Assembly (NCBI RefSeq): GCF_009296265.1
Contig: NZ_WBJS01000003.1
Location: 62,001-126,000 of the forward strand
Direction: 5' to 3'
Source: Thioclava sp. JE_KL1
GTDB lineage: Bacteria; Pseudomonadota; Alphaproteobacteria; Rhodobacterales; Rhodobacteraceae
DNA length: 64,000 nt
Each line of letters begins with the position of its first letter. Positions within the stretch are counted from its first letter, which is position 1. The position numbers and the translations under genes were made by a program. The notes below the pieces were generated by a model. That model saw only the letters and a program-made list of their open reading frames with translations, did not search any database and was not told the DNA's origin. Below, piece by piece: positions 8,661 to 16,171 of this stretch.

Positions 8661-9728
8661 ATGAGCGAGACCATGGAAGTTCAGCCGAAGAAACCGGTCA
8701 CTTTACGCGAGGTTGCCGGTCATGCGGGGGTCTCCGCTGCCACCGTGTCGTTGGTTCTGAACGATAAGGGCGATATCTCAGAGGCCACCCGCGCCCGCGT
8801 CCTGCAGGCAGTGGAAGCGCTGAACTACACGCCGCGTTCGAATCGGCCACGGCAGGAAGCCACCAACACGATCCGCTTCCTGAAAATCGCGCGGCACGGC
8901 CAGACGGTGAACCGCGACCACAACCACTTCATCTCGGATTATATCGACGGCATGTCCTTCGAGGCGCTGCGGCGCGACTACGCCTTGCAGGTCGTCAGCT
9001 ACGAGCAGGAATCTCTTCAGCAGATGCTGTCCGACTTGGAGGGGACGGAGCCGCGCGGAATCGTCGTGCTCGGCACCGAACTGTCGCGCGAGGATATCGA
9101 GACGATCATTGAATACGCGCCGCTCCCCACGGTGCTCATCGACACCTACCACCCGTTCCTGAAGGCGAATTTCGTCGACATGGACAACGATCAACTCGTC
9201 CACGACGCGCTCTCACATCTGATAGCGAGAGGCTTCCGCAAGATCGGCTATGTCGGGAGCTACAGCGAGGTGATGAACTTCCGACTGCGTCAAAGGGCTT
9301 TCCAGACCGCGGCCGCGGCACTCGGATTGCAGGGCGAGGATGCGCAGGAACTTTCGGTGATGTCGACGCTGGAAGGGGCCTATAAAGAGACCCTGACTCA
9401 ATTGCGCGGCCGGCCCGTCGCGGATGCCTATTTCTGCGCGAACGACATAATCGCCTTCGGCTTCGTCCGGGCCCTGCGCGAATTGGGCCACAGAGTGCCG
9501 GAGGATGTTTCGGTCGTGGGCTTCGACAACCTGCCCACCTCGAGCGTGTTCGACCCGCCCCTGACCTCGGTCGACGTGCCGAAAGCGCGCATCGGCGCAA
9601 TGGCGATCCGCCTGCTCGACGACCTCATAGCGGCGGACGACCGCGACCAATCCCCCATCAAAGTTCTGATGACGGGGGAACTGGTCGTGCGCGACAGCGT
9701 CGCAAAGGCACAAGACAGGAAGCGCTAA
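8661..9728 (+). CDS. LacI-family transcriptional regulator
   Basis: 355 residues. The N-terminal helix-turn-helix is classical (VTLREVAGHAGVSAATVSLVLN, then ISEATRARVLQAVEALNYTPR at about 13-60), followed by a periplasmic-binding-protein-like effector domain (60-340) with the family ending VSVVGFDNLPTSSVFDPPLTSV. AAGGTGGG precedes the ATG. Divergence from the sugar operon indicates that it controls that operon, with the imported sugar or its phosphate as inducer. It probably also controls itself through the shared region. Confidence 0.92.
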   Translation: MSETMEVQPKKPVTLREVAGHAGVSAATVSLVLNDKGDISEATRARVLQAVEALNYTPRSNRPRQEATNTIRFLKIARHGQTVNRDHNHFISDYIDGMSFEALRRDYALQVVSYEQESLQQMLSDLEGTEPRGIVVLGTELSREDIETIIEYAPLPTVLIDTYHPFLKANFVDMDNDQLVHDALSHLIARGFRKIGYVGSYSEVMNFRLRQRAFQTAAAALGLQGEDAQELSVMSTLEGAYKETLTQLRGRPVADAYFCANDIIAFGFVRALRELGHRVPEDVSVVGFDNLPTSSVFDPPLTSVDVPKARIGAMAIRLLDDLIAADDRDQSPIKVLMTGELVVRDSVAKAQDRKR

Positions 9729-9874
9729 CCGCGTATGCTTCTGCTATCGTGCAGCCAGAGGACGGGCCTGGGCGGAAAGTGTGAATCCGCTGCGCGTCTC
9801 TCGAAAGGCCGCTCACGAGAAAAACGAGACTTTCCCACCATCATCAGACCTGCGACGAAGAGGTTGAAATTTTG

Positions 9875-10426
9875 TCAACTGTTGGCCGCTATCCATGTCT
9901 GGTCCATCGGCCAAGCTCTGGAAAGCCGGGGCACGCCGACATGACCGTAGAGTAGAGACAACTGCCAGCCTGCCTCGGAAGGCGAGCGCTTTTTCTGATG
10001 CGTAAGATAAAGGGCCGCAGCTAGTCCCGTGCGGTCTGCGCCAGCTTTGCAGTGGACCAGCAAGGGTTTCGGCGCGTTGGCCATGGCTGTTTCTAACGCC
10101 GCGATGCGCGCGGGGCTCAGGACCTCGTGATCGGACATTTTGAAATCGATCAGCGTCAGCCCCAGCCGCTGCGCTGCGGCCTTCTCTTCCTCATACCACG
10201 CCTGTCCCGGATGAGCTCCGCGCAGGTTGAGAACCGACCGGATGCCGTCCTTTTTCTTGTAGGATTTCAGCCGCTCGGCCGTTGGCTGGTTCGACCGATA
10301 GAACTCGCCAGCCACCACGGTGTGGAAATTTCCAGTCACTTGAAGATACCCGAAATAGAGCACCAGCGCCGCGAGCGTGCCGAGCAATACGGTGCCCACG
10401 ATCTGCGCGATTTTACGGAGTTTCAT
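9875..10426 (-). CDS. Membrane-anchored tyrosine/dual-specificity phosphatase-like protein
   Basis: 183 residues from ATG 10426, chosen because GGGAGG precedes it; a longer frame upstream would overlap the next gene. Residues 6-28 form one membrane helix, with the rest probably periplasmic or outward. The catalytic loop HCKAGADRTG has Cys126 and Arg132 (CX5R), and D99 in KMSDHEV is a candidate general acid. The fold matches bacterial DSP/Tps-like phosphatases (DUF442-like). It follows the calcium-repeat protein gene by 58 bases on the same strand, so it may be the last gene of the exporter operon. The substrate could be a phosphoprotein, inositol phosphate or polyphosphate; sequence does not decide. 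Confidence 0.8.
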   Translation of the reverse strand: MKLRKIAQIVGTVLLGTLAALVLYFGYLQVTGNFHTVVAGEFYRSNQPTAERLKSYKKKDGIRSVLNLRGAHPGQAWYEEEKAAAQRLGLTLIDFKMSDHEVLSPARIAALETAMANAPKPLLVHCKAGADRTGLAAALYLTHQKKRSPSEAGWQLSLLYGHVGVPRLSRAWPMDQTWIAANS

Positions 10427-10484
10427 TGCCTCTGCCTCCCTATGCGACCCCGCGAAGCGGGGCCGCGATCCGATCGTGTCGGGA

Positions 10485-11096
10485 TCAATCCGCCTGCTCG
10501 GCGCCACCGGCGTCTTTCTTGACGCTCTGCGTCACCGCGGCAGAGCCCGGAAGCTGCAGGCTCACCTCGACCTGTTTCGCCGATTGCGCGGTGGTGTAGA
10601 TCGAGTTCGGGTTCGCCCGCAGATGCCCCGGCTTGCCGCTGTCATCGACATGGATGCGGGCCGAGCCATTGGCGGGAACCGTCACGTCGGGATGCAGGAT
10701 ATAGGCCTCCTTCGCGCCGCTATCGGCATCGGTGATGGTGTAGAAGAGGGTGAAGCCCTTCAGCGGTTTGGCGCTGTCGTTGACCAGCTGGATTTCGAGG
10801 TGATCCGGCGCGTCCGTATGGGTCGCGGGATCGACATTGTTCTCGACCAGCAGTTCTCCGATATGGAACGGCGCGGCGGTACCCCCGGGCTGGATCGGGC
10901 TTTGCGCCACCACCGGGTCCTTGTCGGCCAGATCGTTCTGCCCGTCGCCGTCGGTGTCGGGGTTCTGCGGATCGGTGTGCAGCAGCGGCTCTGCCATGTC
11001 GGGCACGCCATCCTTGTCGGTATCGGTCTGCGCGGCTTGGGCGCCGCCAGCGGCGAGCATCAGCAGCACGGTGAGGGTGGAAAGGGTCTTGTTCAT
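10485..11096 (-). CDS. Secreted protein with thrombospondin type 3 calcium repeats
   Basis: 203 residues. A signal peptide ends at AQA (LLMLAAGGAQA). Residues 22-60 hold Asp-rich repeats DTDKDGVPDMAEP and DTDGDGQNDLADKDP, the calcium-binding TSP3 type. The remaining part is a beta-rich domain without a clear family name (for example FTLFYTITDADSGAKEAY). The gene starts 2 bases after the second permease stop, so it is translated with the ABC-2 exporter. It may be a periplasmic or surface accessory or the exported cargo. I do not recognise a specific function. Confidence 0.7.
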   Translation of the reverse strand: MNKTLSTLTVLLMLAAGGAQAAQTDTDKDGVPDMAEPLLHTDPQNPDTDGDGQNDLADKDPVVAQSPIQPGGTAAPFHIGELLVENNVDPATHTDAPDHLEIQLVNDSAKPLKGFTLFYTITDADSGAKEAYILHPDVTVPANGSARIHVDDSGKPGHLRANPNSIYTTAQSAKQVEVSLQLPGSAAVTQSVKKDAGGAEQAD

Positions 11097-11098
11097 CG

Positions 11099-12082
11099 TC
11101 AGGTCTCCTTGGTCAGACGATCGGCACGGATCGGACGCAGCAGGACGAGCCCGCCGAGGCCGAGGGTGAAGAGAATGAGGAACCAGGCATCGCCCTTCTT
11201 GTCGGCCCAGATCGGCCCGAGCGCTTTGCCGGTGTAGATGTCCTTGATTCCGAGCACCGCGAAGGTGAAGCGCTCGTAATGCTTGGTCACGGACGAGACC
11301 TCGATCCCGTTGCGGATGGTCTCGTAGGTGGCGAAGCCCTGCTTGATCCTGGTCTGCTCAGCCTTCGGGATCGAAAGCTGCGCGAAGACGCCGCCAGCCA
11401 CCTGATTGTCGGGGTCCATCGTGTCGCCGATCTGCGGCGCCACCAGCACCACCAGAAGCCACAGCGCGAAGGCGTAGAGCAGCCCGCTCGCGGGGCTTTT
11501 CAGCCAGAGGCTGAGGCCGAAGCCCACCGCGAAGATCGCGCTGAGATAGAGCGTCGAAGCCCCCCAGGTGATCGCGAGCCGCAACAGGTCATTCGCCCCG
11601 ATGCCGATGCCCGAACCAAGCGCGAGCACTACGGCGCAAAGCGCGAAGACGAAGGCCAGCGCGGTCGCCATCAACCCGGCCCCGCCCAGCAGCTTCGCGG
11701 TGAGGAACTGCCAGTTTGAAAGCGGGCGCGTCAGGATCAGCGCCAGCGTCTGGCGCCCGCGCTCTTCGACGGCGGCGCGGTAACCCGCGATCAGCGCAAT
11801 CACTGCGCCCATGATCTCGATCTGCTCGATCGTGCCGCGCATCAGCTTGAGCGGGTAGAATTCGGGGGCCGCGATCGAACCGAGGCTTTTGCCGAGCGCC
11901 AGCAGTTGCTGTTTCGCGGCCATGTAGGTGGCCACATCGGTGCGCATCGCAACCGTTCCGGTGATCAGCGAGATCAGCGCGGCTGCGACGAGCGCCAGGG
12001 TCGCGGCCAGCAGAAAGCGGTCGCGCAGCGCGATCCGTGCGTCCTTGAGCGCAATGGTGGGAATAGCGGAGAGATCAGGCAT
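11099..12082 (-). CDS. ABC-2 type transporter permease
   Basis: 327 residues with about six membrane helices: one near residues 27-47, a long periplasmic loop (GTVAMRTDVATYMAAKQQ), then clustered helices at 90-240 and a final one near 300 (WFLILFTLGLGGLVLL). The GYRAAVEERGRQTLALILTRPLSNWQF stretch is the coupling region typical of ABC2_membrane_2 (NosY-like) permeases. It overlaps the preceding permease gene by 8 bases. With its paralogue it should form the heterodimeric membrane part of the exporter. Confidence 0.85.
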   Translation of the reverse strand: MPDLSAIPTIALKDARIALRDRFLLAATLALVAAALISLITGTVAMRTDVATYMAAKQQLLALGKSLGSIAAPEFYPLKLMRGTIEQIEIMGAVIALIAGYRAAVEERGRQTLALILTRPLSNWQFLTAKLLGGAGLMATALAFVFALCAVVLALGSGIGIGANDLLRLAITWGASTLYLSAIFAVGFGLSLWLKSPASGLLYAFALWLLVVLVAPQIGDTMDPDNQVAGGVFAQLSIPKAEQTRIKQGFATYETIRNGIEVSSVTKHYERFTFAVLGIKDIYTGKALGPIWADKKGDAWFLILFTLGLGGLVLLRPIRADRLTKET

Positions 12083-13007
12083 CGGGGCCTCCCTTCGTCA
12101 TGTCGAGCTTGAGGCAGCCGCGCAGCGCATAGAGGCCGGAGCCCGCTGCGAAGAGCATCATCACGACCAGCGGGGGAACGGGGCCGCGCGGCGGCAGGCC
12201 GTCGGGCAGATAGCCCATCAGCTCCGCGCCGAGATACTTGTAGGCTTCGGCTAACGAGAACGGCCCGAGCAGGTTTGCGGAGAGGTCGAAGATCGCGGAT
12301 TGCGGCGCGGGTGCGAGCGCCGAGATCGGGTTGATCGCAGCGGTGGGCAGGATGTTCCCGGTCAGCGCGGGCCAGACGAAGGTGAGCACCAGCCAGACCA
12401 CCGTCGGAACCATCAGCCCCACGGTTTCGCTGCGCGCCCGCGCCGAAGCGCCGATCGCAATCAGCCCGAAGATCATCATGTAGAGCCAGCCCAGAGAGAA
12501 GAACGCAGCGAGCCGCGCCCAATCCCCGGGGCCGAGATGCACCGAAGGCAGGATGGCGAGGGTCGCAGCCCCCACCACACCCGCAAGCGCCGCGAGACCG
12601 CCGACGGCCAGGGCGAGTGCCGAGACCTTGCCGCGGGCGTAATCGAGCCGCTCCAACGGGCGCGCGCCGATCAGCGGCAGTACCCCTGCCCGACGGTCGG
12701 TCTCGACCATGCGGTAGCCGATCACGATGGCCGAGAAGGCGCCGATCAGGCTGATATAGATCGTGAGATTGCGCAGCAGCGCCAGCGGCGAGCCCTGCGT
12801 GACCGGGTTCGGCGGCACCGGCTTGCCATTGGCTTCGAACCAATGCGTGGCGCTGGCATAGATCGCGTCGACCGTCGAGGTCGCGGACCAGCCCAGATAG
12901 GCCGAGACCAGCACCAGCGCGGCGAACAAAGCGGCCACCAGCGCGATCGTCCGCTCGCGCGCAAGCGCGGCGAGCGCGTGGCGGCGTAAGATCGTGGAGG
13001 GTGTCAT
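12075..13007 (-). CDS. ABC-2 type transporter permease
   Basis: 310 residues, paralogous to the neighbour downstream: both have an N-terminal helix, a loop, then GYRMVETDRRAGVLPLIGARPLERLDYARGK-like coupling sequence and four to five further helices. It overlaps the ATPase gene at ATGA (13004-13007). A NosY/GldF-like exporter subunit is the best description. The exported compound is unknown. Confidence 0.85.
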   Translation of the reverse strand: MTPSTILRRHALAALARERTIALVAALFAALVLVSAYLGWSATSTVDAIYASATHWFEANGKPVPPNPVTQGSPLALLRNLTIYISLIGAFSAIVIGYRMVETDRRAGVLPLIGARPLERLDYARGKVSALALAVGGLAALAGVVGAATLAILPSVHLGPGDWARLAAFFSLGWLYMMIFGLIAIGASARARSETVGLMVPTVVWLVLTFVWPALTGNILPTAAINPISALAPAPQSAIFDLSANLLGPFSLAEAYKYLGAELMGYLPDGLPPRGPVPPLVVMMLFAAGSGLYALRGCLKLDMTKGGPDA

Positions 13008-13750
13008 GCCGCGACCTCGCGATCCGGCACCACCGAGAGGTAAAGCTCCTCGAGTGCCTCCTCCGAGCCGTAGCGCGCGTTTACCGTCTCGATCGTGTCG
13101 TGGAAGACCAGCTGGCCGTGCGAAAGGACGCCGATGGAGGAACAGGACCGCGCCACCTCGCTCAGCAGGTGGGTGTTCATGAAGATCGTCATGCCCTGCC
13201 CGTTCAACCGCTCGAGCACCTCGCGCAGTTGGCGTACCCCCATCGGATCGAGCCCCGAGGTCGGCTCGTCGAGGAACAGGACCTGCGGACGGTGGACGAT
13301 GGCCTGCGCGAGCCCGACCCGCTGGCGCATCCCCTTGGAGAAGGTCGCGATCCGGCGGTCGGCAAGGTCTGTGATGCCGAGGAACTCCATCACCTCCTCG
13401 ACGCGGTCGCGGGCGTCCTCGATCCGCGAGAGGGCCGCGAAGAAGCGCAGGTTCTCGCGTGTGGTGAGCGTGTCGTAGAGGCGGACGTTTTCGGGCAGGT
13501 AGCCGATGGCGCGGCGCAGCGCGATGCGGTTATGCGCGAGGTCGCAGCCGGCGACGCTCGCCGTGCCGCCGCTGGGATCCATGAGCGTCGTCAGAAGCCG
13601 GATCGTCGTCGTCTTGCCCGCACCGTTATGGCCGAGAAATCCGAATATCTCGCCACGGCCAATGTCGAGGTCGAGCGGCTGGAGCGCGGTGAACTCGCCG
13701 TAGTTCAGGGTAAGCCCCCGCGTGCTGACGGCTGGTGTGTCTGTTTGCAT
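13004..13750 (-). CDS. ABC transporter ATP-binding protein
   Basis: 248 residues from ATG 13750, preceded by an excellent AAAGGAGGTG. Walker A is GHNGAGKTT, the Q-loop and signature FSKGMRQRVGLAQA and Walker B VLFLDEPTSGLDP are intact. It has the short drug/polysaccharide exporter form (CcmA/NosF class), ending soon after the H-loop MNTHLLSE. It is the first gene of an operon with two ABC-2 permeases, the TSP3-repeat protein and probably the phosphatase. A 20-bp dyad identical in kind to the one beside the response regulator lies 66-85 bases upstream of the start. Confidence 0.9.
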   Translation of the reverse strand: MQTDTPAVSTRGLTLNYGEFTALQPLDLDIGRGEIFGFLGHNGAGKTTTIRLLTTLMDPSGGTASVAGCDLAHNRIALRRAIGYLPENVRLYDTLTTRENLRFFAALSRIEDARDRVEEVMEFLGITDLADRRIATFSKGMRQRVGLAQAIVHRPQVLFLDEPTSGLDPMGVRQLREVLERLNGQGMTIFMNTHLLSEVARSCSSIGVLSHGQLVFHDTIETVNARYGSEEALEELYLSVVPDREVAA

Positions 13751-13815
13751 CTCTGGGCACCTCCTTTTGATGTTGAGAGGAGCTTGCCCGCCGCGATCCG
13801 GATCGAATTCGCCCA

Positions 13816-13835
13816 TTTCTTACAAATCCGTGAGA
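13816..13835. promoter_or_regulatory. Operator-like site, copy 1 (exporter operon)
   Basis: The plus strand reads TTTCTTACAAATCCGTGAGA. It matches 18 of 20 bases with the reverse complement of the site at 15417-15436 beside the response-regulator gene. It lies 66 bases before the ATPase start codon and downstream of the DUF347 terminator. Relative to the gene it controls, both copies have the same orientation. It is a likely binding site for the OmpR-type regulator encoded at 15497. Confidence 0.65.
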
Positions 13836-13862
13836 AGCCGGGTTTCTGGCTTGGCCGGAACG

Positions 13863-13896
13863 AAAAAACCTCCGCCCCGGACGGTCGGGACGGAGG
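13863..13896 (-). terminator. Rho-independent terminator of the DUF347 operon
   Basis: On the minus strand an 11-base arm (13886-13896) pairs with 13869-13879 around a 6-base loop, with one mismatch (CCTCCGTCCCG against CGGGGCGGAGG), and TTTTTT follows directly (13863-13868). It lies 30 bases after the DUF347 stop and insulates the exporter operon from it. Confidence 0.9.
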
Positions 13897-13925
13897 GCCA
13901 CGCGGCGTACGAGCTGGAAAGGGAG

Positions 13926-14705
13926 TCAGACGCGCCTGCGTTTCACAGTCATCGCGGCGACGGTGATCGCGATGACGGCAAGGAAACCGAGGCTGGTGGG
14001 AATGGTGCCGAAGCCCAGCCCGCCATACTCGGTGGGTTGCGAGAGAAGATCGCCGAAGGACGCGCCCAAAGGGCGGGTGAAGATATAGCACAGCCAGAAC
14101 GCCCAGAGCCCGTCGAGCTTGAGCGCGGCATATCCCGAAGCGAGCGACGCGATGATCAGCCCGAAGAGGATGCCGGTCGCGAGATAGCCGATGCCGAACT
14201 GCTCCGAGATCAGATCGCCCACCGCCGTACCGAGCGCGAAGGTGAACAGGATCGCGAGCCAGTAGAACCCTTCGCGCCGGGCCGTGTAGACCTCATGGAT
14301 CGAGAGCGTGCGCTCGGAGGCGAACCACGCCGCAAAGGTCGCGCCCAGCAGGATCGTGAACCCGATCGTCGAGTCGATCAGCGGAATCCCGAGATTGTCG
14401 GTCATGTTGTCGGTGATCAGCGTCCCCACGATCGAGATCAGCACCACCGCCGACCAGTAGACCGCGGGCACATAACGGCGCTGCGCGAATTGCCAGCGGA
14501 TCACGAGGGCGAGGATCGCGGTCATCAGGATCGTCGTCGCGGTCAGGCCGAGGCCCAGATTGACAGCCAGAAAGTCGGCTGCCGTCTCGCCCATCGTCAC
14601 CGCCATCAGTTTGATGAGCCAGAAGCCCGGCGTGACCTCGGGAACGCGGCTGACTGGATTGGTCAACTCTTCGTCGGGGTAGATGAAAGTCTGTTGGTAA
14701 CTCAT
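13926..14705 (-). CDS. DUF347 (COG4705) membrane protein
   Basis: 259 residues with about eight membrane helices. Four related units are seen, each with a polar-acidic motif at a helix end: VPEVTPGFWLIKLMAVTMGETAADFL, LITDNMTDNLGI, FALGTAVGDLISEQFG and RPLGASFGDLLSQP. This is the DUF347 repeat family, whose biochemical role I do not know with confidence. The conserved charged residues inside helices suggest a transporter or channel. The gene follows a periplasmic-protein gene by 8 bases and ends at a strong terminator; the two-component genes are divergent from this pair. Confidence 0.8.
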   Translation of the reverse strand: MSYQQTFIYPDEELTNPVSRVPEVTPGFWLIKLMAVTMGETAADFLAVNLGLGLTATTILMTAILALVIRWQFAQRRYVPAVYWSAVVLISIVGTLITDNMTDNLGIPLIDSTIGFTILLGATFAAWFASERTLSIHEVYTARREGFYWLAILFTFALGTAVGDLISEQFGIGYLATGILFGLIIASLASGYAALKLDGLWAFWLCYIFTRPLGASFGDLLSQPTEYGGLGFGTIPTSLGFLAVIAITVAAMTVKRRRV

Positions 14706-14713
14706 GATGCGCC

Positions 14714-15337
14714 TCAGTTGTTCAGCATTGCCAGCGCCTGCGCCGAGAAGGCATCGGCGCGGGTGTCGTCATCCGCGTTGCAGCGCTCTAGCGCTTTCGC
14801 CTGAAGATCGGAGACCGCTTGCGGCGCGGTTTTGCCGCCGAGCGTATCTCGCACTTGCCCGATCATCGCCTCGCAGGGCAGCGCGTGGCCGGTCTTGTCG
14901 GTCACCGCGATGCCCGCGACTTTCTGCACGGCCCCGACTTCCGAGGGCACCGGATCGGCAAGCGCCGTCTGCAGCCCGTCAAGGCTCTGCATCACGCTCT
15001 TCGCGTTCGGCGACTTCGTTCGCAGGGCGGCGAAAGCCTTGTCCGCGGCCCCGTCGATCACGCCCCAGACCGATGGATCGGCCTTGCGCAGCTTGGCCGC
15101 GTTCTTGTCCCAAAGGGTCTCCAGATCGGTGATGCGTTTCTCTGCGGCGGTGAACTCGCCTTTCTTGGCAAGCGTCTGTGTATCGCTCACGATCGTCTCG
15201 TAAGGGCTCATATCGCCGAGGCTTGCAGCTTGCGGCGCGGAAGCGCCCGGCGCTCCCGTACTCATGGCCATTTCGACCATTGAAAATGACGCGACCGGCA
15301 CCGCGATCAGCGCGGCGGAGAGAAGCAGGTTTCGCAT
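14714..15337 (-). CDS. Periplasmic protein of unknown function
   Basis: 207 residues. The N-terminus is hydrophobic (LLLSAALIAVPVASFSMVEMA) and serves as signal peptide or anchor. The rest is mostly helical, with MSPYETIVSDTQTLAKKGEFTAAEKRITDLETLWD, and contains two Cys (PCEAM, LERCNA) that could form a disulfide. The same kind of protein is often found beside DUF347 genes and OmpR-type two-component systems. It shares a regulatory interval with the divergent response-regulator gene. I do not recognise a domain with a known activity. Confidence 0.65.
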   Translation of the reverse strand: MRNLLLSAALIAVPVASFSMVEMAMSTGAPGASAPQAASLGDMSPYETIVSDTQTLAKKGEFTAAEKRITDLETLWDKNAAKLRKADPSVWGVIDGAADKAFAALRTKSPNAKSVMQSLDGLQTALADPVPSEVGAVQKVAGIAVTDKTGHALPCEAMIGQVRDTLGGKTAPQAVSDLQAKALERCNADDDTRADAFSAQALAMLNN

Positions 15338-15416
15338 AAGGTCCTCATTGCTTGCGATGCATCCACATCGATGCCGCCAGCAATCCCCTGCAGAAGGACT
15401 AAGCGTTTTGCTCCCG

Positions 15417-15436
15417 TCTTACGAATTTGTAAGAAA
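15417..15436. promoter_or_regulatory. Operator-like site, copy 2 (between response regulator and DUF347 operon)
   Basis: The plus strand reads TCTTACGAATTTGTAAGAAA, an imperfect palindrome around CTTAC..GTAAG. It lies 80 bases upstream of the periplasmic-protein start and 60 bases upstream of the regulator start, so it can serve both directions. Eighteen of 20 bases recur at 13816-13835 before the exporter operon. Confidence 0.65.
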
Positions 15437-15496
15437 TCGCACAGACCTTGCGGAGCCGCCCGTGACAATCCCGGTCCGTTATCGAAGGATGGTGCG

Positions 15497-16171
15497 ATGA
15501 AGATCCTGATTGCCGAAGACGATGCCGAAACCGGAGACTACCTGCGCAAGGGGCTGACCGGAGAAGGGCATGCCGTCGACCTGCTCCGCGACGGGCGCGA
15601 GGCGCTGACGCAAGCGACCGCGCAGAGCTACGATCTGTTCATCTTCGACCGGATGATGCCCGGGCTCGACGGGTTGGCCCTGCTCAAGGCGCTGCGCGCG
15701 GCGCAGATCGCCACGCCCGCCATTCTGCTGACCGCGATGGGCAGCGTCGAGGATCGCGTCGCCGGGCTGCGTGCGGGGGCCGACGATTACATGGTGAAAC
15801 CCTTCGCCTTCGTGGAGCTGCTTGCACGGATCGACACGATCGCGCGCCGCCCTGCCCTCAAGGCCGAGGTGACCGAACTGGTGCAGGGCGATCTGCGGCT
15901 CGACCTTCTCGCCCGCGAGGCGTGGCGCGAAGGGCAGTGCATCGAATTGCAGCCGCGGGAATTCATGCTCCTGAAGCACTTCATGGAGCGGCCCGGTCGG
16001 GTGCAGACCAAGACGATCCTGCTGGAGGCGATCTGGGACATCCATTTCGATCCCAAGAGCAGCGTCGTCGAGACCCATATCAGCCGGCTGCGCGGCAAGA
16101 TCGACAAGCCTTTCGTGACCCCCTACCTGACCACGTTGCACGGGATCGGCTACGTGTTCGAGGCCTCGTGA
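15497..16171 (+). CDS. OmpR/PhoB-type response regulator
   Basis: 224 residues. The receiver domain (1-115) has the acidic pair D8/D9, phosphoacceptor D51 (LFIFDRMMPGLDG) and the conserved Lys in MVKPFAF. The winged-helix output domain (125-222) shows LQPREFMLLKHFMERPGRVQTKTILLEAIW and the final THISRLRGKID...GIGYVF. I chose ATG 15497 because the longer upstream frame has no domain content and AAGGAT lies before it. Its stop shares one base with the kinase ATG. The 20-bp sites nearby are its likely targets. Confidence 0.93.
   Translation: MKILIAEDDAETGDYLRKGLTGEGHAVDLLRDGREALTQATAQSYDLFIFDRMMPGLDGLALLKALRAAQIATPAILLTAMGSVEDRVAGLRAGADDYMVKPFAFVELLARIDTIARRPALKAEVTELVQGDLRLDLLAREAWREGQCIELQPREFMLLKHFMERPGRVQTKTILLEAIWDIHFDPKSSVVETHISRLRGKIDKPFVTPYLTTLHGIGYVFEAS

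Noticed and set aside
10427-10507. Longer start for the phosphatase-like gene
   Set aside because: It would overlap the TSP3-repeat gene, lacks a ribosome site, and the shorter start has GGGAGG before it and begins the membrane helix.
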